DNA of 64,000 nt from DUZB01 sp963747555 (GTDB lineage Bacteria > Desulfobacterota > DSM-4660 > Desulfatiglandales > Desulfatiglandaceae): NCBI GenBank assembly GCA_963747555.1, contig CAVVFZ010000017.1:62001-126000 (forward strand), given 5' to 3'. The notes below the pieces were generated by a model, which had not been told where the DNA came from, ran no database searches, and saw only the letters and a program-made list of their open reading frames with translations. The position numbers and the translations under genes are program-made. Shown here in pieces: positions 7,097 to 15,157 of the stretch (positions within the stretch are counted from its first letter, which is position 1; each line of letters starts with the position of its first letter).

Positions 7097-10000
7097 CTAT
7101 ATTTCGTTTATCATGGCGAGAATCTGGTCTTCACCAAATCCTTTCAGGTTCAAAGCTCCGGATCTGCAGGAGGCCACACACAGTCCGCAACCTTTGCAAA
7201 GGACCGGATTGATTTCCGCCTTCCCTGCGAAACGTCCTTCCTTCATAAAAGAGGGAGCCGAATAAGGACACACATCGATACAGACGCCGCAGCTGCTGCA
7301 TAAATCAGGATTCACGCGCGCGATGGCGCCGCTCACCTGAATCTTTTTCCTGGCCAACAGCGTAATCGCCCGGGAGGCGGCTGCCTGCGCCTGCGCCACC
7401 GACTCGTCTATGGGTTTAGGATAATGGGCCATCCCACAAAGGAAAACACCATCCGTCGCGAACTGAGAGGGTCCTAACTTGGCATGGGCCTCCACAAAAA
7501 AGCCATTATCATTCATGGGGATCTTGAAAAACTGGGCAAGTTTTTCGTCTTTGTACGGAACAATGGCCGTAGCAAGGGCCACCAGATCGGCCCTCAGAAG
7601 GACAGGCCTTTCAAGGATAAGATCCATCACTTCAATTTCAACACAGTCCTGACCGGCACGGACGTGGGGCTTTTGATCCGTCGAAAATCTGAAAAACAGG
7701 ACTCCTGCAGCCCGTGCCTTTCTATAGAGGGTTTCCCTCTCCCCGTAGGTCCGAATATCCCTGTACAGAATATATACGTCCATCTCCGGGTTGATCTCTT
7801 TCAGGTGAAGGGCACTCTCCATGGAATGGGTGCAGCACACCCTTGAACAGTACGGCCTTTCCGGCTCCCTGGAACCCACACATTGGATAAATACCGCGGC
7901 CTTCATCTCCTTGAGAGAAGGATCATTCTTTATAAATCTCCTGTCCAGTTCCTGATGGGTGATGACACGGGGATCTTCCCCATGGAGGTATTCACGGGGC
8001 TTGAATTCGCTCGCCCCCGTAGCAACAAACGCTACGCCATGCTCAATGGACTCTTCTTTTCCATCGGAGGCAAGCGTTGTCTTGAAATTTCCGACAAATC
8101 CCTCCACACTGCTCAGCTCTGTTTCAAGACGAAGATTGATATGATCATCAGCCTCTACCGAAGCGATCAAGCCGGCCAGGTTTTCCTGAACGTCTTCTCC
8201 CTTCCAGGTCTTATGGAGAGAAAGGGCCTGCCCTCCAAGATCCGGAGACCTTTCCACAAGATACACTTCATAACCTTGCGCCGAAAGGCTCTTTGCCGCC
8301 GCCATGCCGGAGATTCCACCACCGATCACGAGGGCCTTCTGATCCACAGCCGCTTCCGCCTCTCGCAATGGTTCCACCAGCGCCGCCTTGGTCACCGCCA
8401 TGCGAACCAGATCCTTCGCCTTTTCCGTGGCTTTTTCCGGATCATCTTTATGAACCCATGAGTCCTGGTTTCGAATATTGGTCATCTCGAAAAGATATTT
8501 ATTCAAGCCCGCACTGGTCAGGGTTTGCTGAAAAAGAGGCTCATGGGTTTTGGGTGTACAGGCGGCCACCACAATACGGTTCAGGTTGTTTGTCTGGATG
8601 ACCTGGGAAATGGATTCCTGAGAATCCTGCGAGCAGGTATAGAGGTTATCCGCCACATATTCCACATAAGGCAGAGAATTGGCATAATCGCGCACGGCGG
8701 GGACGTCCACTATTCCCCCGATGTTTATGCCGCACTGGCACACGAAAACCCCGATCCGGGGCCGTTCTCCGATGACATTGCGCTCTTCCGGAATCTCGCT
8801 GATTCTGGTGAGCGTATTTCTTGCCTCACTCAACAGGGCTCCCGCCTCAGCTGCGGCGGAACTGGCTTCTATGACCGACTGGGGGATATCCTTTGGTCCC
8901 GCAAGTGCGCCGCATACATAGATCCCTTCGCGAGACGTGGCAACGGGACGAAAAGAACCGGTCTGGCAGAACTCTCCTTCGGTGAGCTCTATATTGAGTT
9001 TGGAGACCAATTTGGAAAGCTCGGGAGGCGTTTCCATCCCCACCGAGAGGATCACCATGTCAAAAAGCTCTTCTATGAATTCTCCCGATTCCGTGGCATA
9101 CTTCACAATCAATTCATCGCCTTCTTCAACGGGGTCAACGGTGTGAACTCTCGATCGGATAAACCGCACACCATGTTTTTCCCGCGCATCATCGTAGTAT
9201 TTTTCAAAATCCTTGCCATGGGTCCGCATATCCATGTAGAAGATGGAACAGTCCAGATCGCTTCCGGAATGTTCCTTTGCGATCACCGCCTCCTTGATGG
9301 CGTACATACAACACACCGATGAGCAGAACCCATGATCACAACGGTTGATATCCCTGGAACCCACACACTGCAGCCAGGCGATCTTCTTGGGTTCCTTGTG
9401 ATCGGAAGGGCGAACCAGGTGTCCCAGGGTCGGACCGGAGGCTGACAGTATTCTCTCAAACTCCATGGAGGTAATCACATTCGGGAGTTTGGCATAATTG
9501 TAGGTATCAAACCGGGAAGGATCAAAAGGCCGGAAACCCGATGCAAGAATGATAGACCCCACTTCAAGTTCGACAATTTCATCTTCCTGCGAATGATCAA
9601 TGGCGTTCACACCGCAGAATTCCGTGCATATCTTGCACGCCCCTGTCTTGAAATGCATGCAGGTATTGCGGTCGATAGCGGGGATGTTCGGGATGGCCTG
9701 AGCATAGGGGACATAGATCGGTTTTCTTGCTTTCAGGCCCATATCATATTCCGATGGGATTGGTTTTACGGCGTGTTTCGAAATATCTTCAAGCTTGATG
9801 TGCCCGGTTGGGCAAACAGAGACACAGGCGCCGCACCCCATACAGAAATCCGTCTGCTCGTGAAAAGGGGTGTCTACCTTCATGTCCGCACCTCTTCCTG
9901 TGAGAGAGATGGCACTATTGCCCACCTTTTCGCAAATACGTACACAGAGGCCGCAAAGGATGCAATCATCGTCCTTTTGCTTGAAACGGGATTCCTGTAC

Positions 10001-10330
10001 GCCGTATTTCGCCGCAAGATTCTTGATAACCGAAACCTCGGGGCAGCGCGCAAGAAGGAGCTCCAGGATCAGTTTCCTGACCTGATAAACATCCTTCGTA
10101 TCGGTCTTCACTTCCATGCCTTCCCACACAGGATAATTGCACGAAGTAACGAAGCGCGTTCTCCGGCCATCAAAAACCTCCACGGTACACAACCGACACA
10201 TTCCGGCAGGCTCGGTGGCTTTATGGGGACACAGGGTTGGGATATCCACCCCGTTTCTTTGGGCAACCTGGAGAATATATTCCCCTTCTTCCGCCTTAGT
10301 TTCTTTCCCGTTGAGCTTGAAAGTAATCAT
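7097..10330 (-). CDS. hdrA: NuoG-type ferredoxin domain fused to a partial and a complete HdrA-like unit
   Basis: This 1,077-residue cytoplasmic fusion has four parts. Residues 1-200 resemble NuoG/HydA N-termini, with a [2Fe-2S] set (LCPHKATEPAGMCRLC) and ferredoxin motifs (CILCGLCVRIC, CMGCGACVSVC). Residues 200-500 match the C-terminal half of HdrA (GACKICTEFCGVNAID, WLQCVGSRD, SSVCCMYAIKEAV) but lack the FAD Rossmann half. Residues 530-1000 form a second HdrA unit starting GVFVCQCGINIGG, with FAD motif VIGGGISGMAAAKSL; it lacks the cysteine loop of canonical HdrA. Two 4Fe-4S motifs end the protein (CSSCGVCIDVC, CKGCGLCVASC). It probably links NuoEF to MvhD and Flx and bifurcates electrons at FAD. 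The start is ATG 10330; GTG 10339 is an alternative. Confidence 0.9.
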   Translation of the reverse strand: MITFKLNGKETKAEEGEYILQVAQRNGVDIPTLCPHKATEPAGMCRLCTVEVFDGRRTRFVTSCNYPVWEGMEVKTDTKDVYQVRKLILELLLARCPEVSVIKNLAAKYGVQESRFKQKDDDCILCGLCVRICEKVGNSAISLTGRGADMKVDTPFHEQTDFCMGCGACVSVCPTGHIKLEDISKHAVKPIPSEYDMGLKARKPIYVPYAQAIPNIPAIDRNTCMHFKTGACKICTEFCGVNAIDHSQEDEIVELEVGSIILASGFRPFDPSRFDTYNYAKLPNVITSMEFERILSASGPTLGHLVRPSDHKEPKKIAWLQCVGSRDINRCDHGFCSSVCCMYAIKEAVIAKEHSGSDLDCSIFYMDMRTHGKDFEKYYDDAREKHGVRFIRSRVHTVDPVEEGDELIVKYATESGEFIEELFDMVILSVGMETPPELSKLVSKLNIELTEGEFCQTGSFRPVATSREGIYVCGALAGPKDIPQSVIEASSAAAEAGALLSEARNTLTRISEIPEERNVIGERPRIGVFVCQCGINIGGIVDVPAVRDYANSLPYVEYVADNLYTCSQDSQESISQVIQTNNLNRIVVAACTPKTHEPLFQQTLTSAGLNKYLFEMTNIRNQDSWVHKDDPEKATEKAKDLVRMAVTKAALVEPLREAEAAVDQKALVIGGGISGMAAAKSLSAQGYEVYLVERSPDLGGQALSLHKTWKGEDVQENLAGLIASVEADDHINLRLETELSSVEGFVGNFKTTLASDGKEESIEHGVAFVATGASEFKPREYLHGEDPRVITHQELDRRFIKNDPSLKEMKAAVFIQCVGSREPERPYCSRVCCTHSMESALHLKEINPEMDVYILYRDIRTYGERETLYRKARAAGVLFFRFSTDQKPHVRAGQDCVEIEVMDLILERPVLLRADLVALATAIVPYKDEKLAQFFKIPMNDNGFFVEAHAKLGPSQFATDGVFLCGMAHYPKPIDESVAQAQAAASRAITLLARKKIQVSGAIARVNPDLCSSCGVCIDVCPYSAPSFMKEGRFAGKAEINPVLCKGCGLCVASCRSGALNLKGFGEDQILAMINEI

Positions 10331-10356
10331 AGATCCCACCCTTCTTCTGTTCCCTG

Positions 10357-12255
10357 CTATTGAATGGCAATGGCATTAAACTTACAAACATCGTAACAGA
10401 TGCCACATTTGATGCACTTGTTCCGGTCCAGATAGTGCAACTTTTTCTTTTCTCCGGTAATGGCCTCCTGAGGGCATTTGCGGGCGCAAACCCCGCAGCC
10501 GGTACAGGCCTTTGGGTCGATTTCATAATGAAAAAGGTTCTTGCAAACCCCGGCTGGACATTTCTTTTCTCGAATATGGGCTTCATATTCGTCACGGAAA
10601 TAAAGGATCGTCGTGAGCACCGGGTTTGGTGCGGACGTTCCCAATCCGCAGAGGGATGCCTTTTGAACCATGGCCCCCAGTTCTTCAAGGAGTTCGATGT
10701 CCCCCTCTTTCCCTGCCCCCTCACAGATGTCGTTCAATATGGCCAGCATCTGTGTAACGCCCTCCCGGCAAGGAGTGCACTGGCCACACGATTCCTCTTT
10801 GAGAAAATCGAGAAAATATCGGGCAACATCCACCATACAGGTATCCTGATCCATGACGATCATGCCGCCTGAACCCATAATGGAACCCACTTCCGCCAGC
10901 TTCTGGAAATCCACCGGCAGATCGAGGTATCTCTCAGGAATACATCCTCCTGAGGGTCCTCCTGTCTGCACCGCTTTGAAGGCTTTCTTCTTCGGAACAC
11001 CCCCTCCCATATCGAAAACAATCTCTCTTAGAGAGATCCCCATGGGGACTTCCACCAGGCCGGTGTTCTTCACTTTTCCCACCAGGCTGAATACTTTCGT
11101 CCCTTTGCTGTGCGTCGTACCCATGGAGGCAAACCACTCGGAACCTTTTTGCAGGATAACCGGAACATTGGCATACGTTTCCACATTGTTCAGATTTGAA
11201 GGACCTCCGCGAAACCCTTTTTCCACCGTATGAATATATTTTGCCCTTGGTCTTCCGACCGTCCCTTCCAGAGAGGCCATCAGGGCCGTTGATTCACCGC
11301 AGACAAAGGCCCCTGCACCCGTAGAAAGACGAATATCGAAGTGGTAACCGGAACCTCCTATGTTGTTTCCAATGAGGCCATATTCCCGTGCCTGCCTGAT
11401 GGCTGCGACCAGGCGCTTGACAGCGAGAGGGTATTCGTTTCTCACATAAATGAAACCCTGGCTGGAGCCGATAGCCAGACCAGCGATAAGCATCCCTTCG
11501 ATCACGCTGTGAGGGTCCCCTTCCAGGATGCTTCTGTCCATGTAGGCGCCGGGATCTCCTTCATCCGCGTTGCAGATAATGAATCTCTCCCCTTCGTGCC
11601 TGGCACAGGTCTCCCACTTGATTCCGGTGGGGAATCCGCCGCCGCCTCGTCCTCTCAGTCCGGATTCCTTTACGATCTTGACAATTTCAGCAGGTGTCAG
11701 TTCCTGGAGACACTTGAAAAGCGCAAGATAGCCGCCCCTGGCCATATACTCTTCTATGCGATCCGGATCCACATACCCGCAGTTTCGTAAGGCAATCTTA
11801 AGCTGGGGACTGTAAAAGGGGATGTCCTCCAGATACGGAACACCTTCCAGACCGGCAACCCGGGACTGAGGATTTTCCTGCTCTTCCATAATGGATAGAG
11901 GATTTCTCACCTGTCCCAGTATCCATTCCTTTTTAAAATTTTTCTCCAGATGTCCCTGAATAACCTCCCCGATCTTCTCTTCCGTGATCTTTTTGTAAAC
12001 GATTCTGGGACTTCCCTTTCCAAATATTTCCACGAGCGGCTCTTCTTCACAAAAACCGATGCATCCCGTCTGGCAAATTTTCACACTTTTTGAGTCTTTA
12101 AAATCTTGCATCCCCCTATCATAGGACGCCTTGGCGCCGGCCGCAATGCCGCATGAAGCCATGCCGATATTCACTTTGACGTAATCCGGAGAATAGATTT
12201 CGTTGATATATTCCCGGCTGATTTCTTCTATGTCTGCTCTCGACTGGATTTTCAT
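10357..12255 (-). CDS. NuoF/HydB-type NADH-binding flavoprotein subunit
   Basis: This 632-residue protein has a thioredoxin-like [2Fe-2S] domain (residues 20-120, with Cys35 and CQTGCIGFC). The NuoF core follows, with the NADH/FMN motif GLRGRGGGGFPTGIKW near residue 200 and the 4Fe-4S loop CGQCTPCREG. Two ferredoxin motifs lie at the C terminus (CTGCGVCARKC, CIKCGICYDVC). This is the layout of the HydB subunit of NADH-dependent [FeFe]-hydrogenases and of NfnF-like proteins. It oxidises NADH and feeds electrons to the neighbouring HdrA fusion. It sits 21 bases after the NuoE gene and 26 bases before the fusion. No catalytic hydrogenase subunit is present in the window. Confidence 0.92.
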   Translation of the reverse strand: MKIQSRADIEEISREYINEIYSPDYVKVNIGMASCGIAAGAKASYDRGMQDFKDSKSVKICQTGCIGFCEEEPLVEIFGKGSPRIVYKKITEEKIGEVIQGHLEKNFKKEWILGQVRNPLSIMEEQENPQSRVAGLEGVPYLEDIPFYSPQLKIALRNCGYVDPDRIEEYMARGGYLALFKCLQELTPAEIVKIVKESGLRGRGGGGFPTGIKWETCARHEGERFIICNADEGDPGAYMDRSILEGDPHSVIEGMLIAGLAIGSSQGFIYVRNEYPLAVKRLVAAIRQAREYGLIGNNIGGSGYHFDIRLSTGAGAFVCGESTALMASLEGTVGRPRAKYIHTVEKGFRGGPSNLNNVETYANVPVILQKGSEWFASMGTTHSKGTKVFSLVGKVKNTGLVEVPMGISLREIVFDMGGGVPKKKAFKAVQTGGPSGGCIPERYLDLPVDFQKLAEVGSIMGSGGMIVMDQDTCMVDVARYFLDFLKEESCGQCTPCREGVTQMLAILNDICEGAGKEGDIELLEELGAMVQKASLCGLGTSAPNPVLTTILYFRDEYEAHIREKKCPAGVCKNLFHYEIDPKACTGCGVCARKCPQEAITGEKKKLHYLDRNKCIKCGICYDVCKFNAIAIQ

Positions 12256-12276
12256 GATTGCTGCCTCATTTCTGTA

Positions 12277-12780
12277 TTATTCATACTTTTCCAGGGTTTC
12301 CACAACGGCATCAGCAGTTATTCGGCCATGGATGTCTTCGTTGATCTTTACCACCGGACCAAGGCTGCAGCAACCGATACAGCGAACGGACTCAAGGGTA
12401 AACCGCATATCGTCCGTTGTTCCTCCATCATGGAGACCAAGGGTGTCTTGAATCCTTTCCTTCACCCTCTCGCCTCCTCGCACGTGGCAAGCGGTTCCCA
12501 GACAGATGGAAATGATATTTCTGCCTCGTGGTTCGAGACTGAACGTGCTGTAAAAGGTTCCGACCCCGTAAATCTTGCTGTAGGGAACATCGATTTTCTC
12601 GGAAAGATATTTCATGGCTGCCTTGGGGACATAGTTGTAACGACGCTGAATCGCCTGGAGTATCATGATCAGGTTTTCCTTGTCGCAATGGTACTCATCA
12701 TCAATGATCCTGTCGAGTTCCACAAAATCTATCTCAATCTCTGCTGGCACAGCATTCTTACCAGGTTTTGTCACATCCAT
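12277..12780 (-). CDS. NuoE/HydC-type [2Fe-2S] thioredoxin-like subunit
   Basis: The 167-residue protein is a typical NuoE: a helical N-terminal half with IMILQAIQRRYNYVP, then a thioredoxin fold. The four cluster cysteines are in CLGTACHVRGG and RCIGCCSLGP. It partners NuoF and holds one [2Fe-2S] centre. The gene lies 59 bases after the selenocysteine HdrA fragment and 21 bases before NuoF. The arrangement is a NuoEF pair dedicated to the HdrA fusion, not part of a complex I operon. Confidence 0.93.
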   Translation of the reverse strand: MDVTKPGKNAVPAEIEIDFVELDRIIDDEYHCDKENLIMILQAIQRRYNYVPKAAMKYLSEKIDVPYSKIYGVGTFYSTFSLEPRGRNIISICLGTACHVRGGERVKERIQDTLGLHDGGTTDDMRFTLESVRCIGCCSLGPVVKINEDIHGRITADAVVETLEKYE

Positions 12781-12839
12781 TACTAAAAACCCCCTGACTA
12801 TCTTTCAGTTCATCAAGAAAAAAAGCAAACATGAAACGC

Positions 12840-13235
12840 CTATGCCTGTGCCACGGATCCCGTCTGATTTGTTACAGGGCAGTTCTCTACGCACAGACCA
12901 CACCCCGTACACAGGTCCATATTGATGCTGCGTGCCCGTTTCTTGATCTTTACTTTGAAGTTACCGGGAGAACCCTCCACGGATTCCAGATCGGAATAGG
13001 TGATAAGCTCGATGTTCAGATGCCGGCCGACCTCGACCAGTTTCGGTGAGATAATTCACATGGCACAGTCGTTGGTAGGAAAAGTCTTATCCAACTGGGA
13101 CATAACCCCGCCAATGGAAGGGCTCTTCTCCAGCAGGTAAACGTAATATCCGGAATCGGCCAGATCCAGAGCAGATTGCATGCCCGCAATCCCACCGCCT
13201 ACAACCAGTACGGATCCCCTAATCTCATTAGACAT
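12840..13235 (-). CDS. HdrA N-terminal (FAD/Sec/4Fe-4S) fragment, predicted 131-residue selenoprotein
   Basis: The frame runs from ATG 13235 to TAG 12840 if the TGA at 13058-13056 (codon 60) is read as selenocysteine. The peptide starts with a Rossmann motif (LVVGGGIAGMQSALDLADSG) and then GGVMSQLDKTFPTNDCAM-Sec-IISPKLVEV. This is the HdrA loop whose cysteines bind the active-site cluster; family proteins have Cys or Sec here. It ends with one 4Fe-4S motif (CTGCGLCVENCP) and a short tail. Everything C-terminal in a normal HdrA is missing, but those parts occur in the fusion gene three genes downstream. A split HdrA is therefore inferred. GAGGAG lies eight bases upstream of the ATG. A decayed fragment is less likely given the intact motifs and position. 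Confidence 0.85.
13027..13058 (-). promoter_or_regulatory. Candidate SECIS hairpin of the HdrA fragment
   Basis: Minus-strand UGA at 13058-13056 is followed by an interrupted stem: CCGA at 13046-13043 with TCGG at 13030-13027, inner CT/AG, and the loop starting GGTC at 13038-13035. The GGTC begins 17 bases after the UGA, against 18 in E. coli fdhF, which also has GGUC in its apical loop. This supports selenocysteine insertion. Confidence 0.6.
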
Positions 13236-13290
13236 AGAATTGACTCCTCAAATAAACCATATTTATAGTTGGACCTAAAAATCTTGAATT

Positions 13291-13318
13291 TTTATCTGAA
13301 TAGGTTACACATTGTCAA
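13291..13318 (-). promoter_or_regulatory. Promoter of the Hdr-Nuo-Flx operon
   Basis: On the minus strand TTGACA (13318-13313) and GATAAA (13296-13291) are 16 bases apart, about 55 bases upstream of the first ATG at 13235. No sigma-54 (GG-N10-GC) promoter was seen here, although an NtrC-type gene is nearby. Confidence 0.6.
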
Positions 13319-13416
13319 CAGTTTTTTCCAGAGAGGACGGGAGGTTGTTGAAAGATTGCTATGCTGCCTGTTCTGAATAAGGATTTAAAGCAGAAAAAAA
13401 GGGGGGGCGGAGATGG

Positions 13417-13449
13417 AAAACCTTCCGGCTGTTGTTTTGAGCCGGAAGG
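13417..13449 (-). terminator. Terminator of the double-receiver regulator gene
   Basis: A perfect 10-bp stem (13421-13430 with 13440-13449, CCTTCCGGCT/AGCCGGAAGG) is followed on the minus strand by TTTTCC. It begins 13 bases after the stop codon of the regulator. It separates that gene from the promoter of the electron-transfer operon. Confidence 0.75.
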
Positions 13450-13462
13450 CTGAAGGGGTTTG

Positions 13463-14707
13463 CTATGCCGCCAGGCGAAATGCTTTTTCCGTGACGTCAC
13501 GAATCTCGGCAGGGGTGAAGGGTTTTGCGAGATAATCCACGGCCCCGATTCTTGCGGTTTCTACAGCCGTTTCTATACTGGCATACCCTGTGACAATGAT
13601 CACCATAGTTTCCGGTCTCTTTTCTCGAATGGCTTGCAGCAGTTCGAGGCCTGTAACACCTGGAATTTTCAGGTCCAGAAGAACAAGCTTGTAGGATTGC
13701 GTATCAATTCTTTCCAAGGCCTCGGCCTTGGAAACCGCCTGGTCCACATGATACCCCTTCTTGTTGAGGATTCTCCTGATGTTGTTATTTACCGCCACTT
13801 CGTCGTCTATGACCAGAATGTTCTTGTGGGCCGGCTCCTCCATAAGCGTCATGGAAACAGCTTGACTTTCGGCCATTTCTGCTTCCGTCAAAGCCGCAAA
13901 GCGCTTCTTCAGCTGCTCGTAGGGCACAAAGACAACTCCGTCTTGATGCAGATTCGTCACATATTCGGGACCGGTAACGGCAACTACCGATTCGTAATCG
14001 AAAGGTTGGTCGATTCCGATCAGTTTTTTTGCATCGAATCGGTTCGTTTTTCCAGCGGCCTTTTTCCTTGCCTTTTTTTGTGGGCATGCCAAGGCCTTCA
14101 GGCCGGCCTTACAGGTTTTTCCCAGTTTTCCAAAGATATCACACGCCATTTCTCCAACAAGGCAATAATTGGGAAGCGTTTCCGAAGACACCCCTACAAC
14201 GGGGATGTCGGACGGCCCCAGTGTGTCCACATAGGCCTCCCCCGTATACTTTGCCACTTCTTCCTGGTCAAAGGGGATGTCTCTGTCAATCATCCTCCCC
14301 CTCATTTTTTCTCTGCCGGTTTGAGGCGCCTCAACCAATTCTCCCGAGATGGCTTTCATAACAGTCGTTCTCAATTCATCAGGGGTAAAAGGCTTGGGAA
14401 CATAGTCCAGAGCCCCCATCCGTATAGCCTTCATAGCCGTATCCGTTGACGCATAGGCGGTCATCATGATCACTTTGGTTAACGGCCACTGTTCCTTGAC
14501 CATCCTGAGCAATTCCAATCCATCGGTTTCGGGCATCACAATATCCGATATGAGAAGAGAAAAGGCTTCTTTTGCCATTTTTTCCATTGCCTGTTTTGCG
14601 CTTACAGCTTTGGAAACCTCAAAATTGCTTTTTGTCAGAATCTTCTCCACATTGTCACAGATTCTGCTTTCATCATCGATGACGAGTATTTTGGTAGATT
14701 GTTCCAT
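13463..14707 (-). CDS. Double-receiver response regulator with a duplicated unknown middle domain
   Basis: The 414-residue protein has two CheY-like receiver domains, residues 5-125 (phospho-acceptor Asp55, KPF at 105-107) and 295-410 (Asp345, KPF at 395-397). No DNA-binding or enzymatic output domain is visible. The middle contains two related copies of about 31 residues, near 142-172 and 231-261. They share PFDxExV, TGxxYV and a downstream hydrophobic strand, and flank a Cys- and Lys-rich segment (TCKAGLKALACPQKKARKK). I do not know a name for this domain. Its place between the NtrC gene and the Hdr operon suggests a phospho-relay or protein-interaction role in controlling the redox complex. 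Confidence 0.88.
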   Translation of the reverse strand: MEQSTKILVIDDESRICDNVEKILTKSNFEVSKAVSAKQAMEKMAKEAFSLLISDIVMPETDGLELLRMVKEQWPLTKVIMMTAYASTDTAMKAIRMGALDYVPKPFTPDELRTTVMKAISGELVEAPQTGREKMRGRMIDRDIPFDQEEVAKYTGEAYVDTLGPSDIPVVGVSSETLPNYCLVGEMACDIFGKLGKTCKAGLKALACPQKKARKKAAGKTNRFDAKKLIGIDQPFDYESVVAVTGPEYVTNLHQDGVVFVPYEQLKKRFAALTEAEMAESQAVSMTLMEEPAHKNILVIDDEVAVNNNIRRILNKKGYHVDQAVSKAEALERIDTQSYKLVLLDLKIPGVTGLELLQAIREKRPETMVIIVTGYASIETAVETARIGAVDYLAKPFTPAEIRDVTEKAFRLAA

Positions 14708-15157
14708 TTCTTTCCTCCTGGATTGTGACGTCGTAGGTATTTAGCGTTTGTCTTTATCAAAGCAGGATCTGTGCCAGAAACAAAACAACCACAGAACACT
14801 ATGAATTATCTATATATTTATGGGAACATCCAGCCGATAACCTCAGGTTTGTATAAAAAAAACATACATACTCCAGATCGTCGGAAGGGTTGCGCAGACG
14901 ACACATAACAACCGTCCATGGGTGAACGAATAAAATATAACGAATTGATTAAACTCATAATAAATTTAATTTCCGAACGCTTGCCAGTAGTGGCAACGAC
15001 GATCACTCCGTTCATCATGAGCGCCGATTTTGATGTATAAATAAATTATACAGCGTATGAAACTCCGGGGGAGAAGGGGTTTCTGCGAAGGATTCGGGCG
15101 TGAAGTGGAAAACTTCCTGCCCACATGTCTTCATCTCCTTGACATTTTCCATCGCTT
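14708..15157. other. Intergenic region between two regulator genes
   Basis: No convincing gene is seen. A minus-strand frame at 14818-15018 lacks a ribosome-binding site and family features. A perfect short palindrome, TTGCCA-GTAG-TGGCAA, lies at 14981-14996 and could be a regulator site. The upstream leader of the double-receiver gene is within this stretch. Confidence 0.5.

Noticed and set aside
7484..9322. Several plus-strand frames of 100-265 codons opposite the HdrA fusion
   Set aside because: They are antisense shadows of a strongly supported coding region with clear HdrA motifs on the minus strand.
13236..13462. A sigma-54 promoter ahead of the HdrA operon
   Set aside because: No GG-N10-GC pair was found; a sigma-70 TTGACA/GATAAA pair fits instead.
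14818..15018. A 66-codon minus-strand frame in the regulator gap
   Set aside because: No ribosome-binding site, no domain, and it overlaps a palindrome and AT-rich leader sequence.
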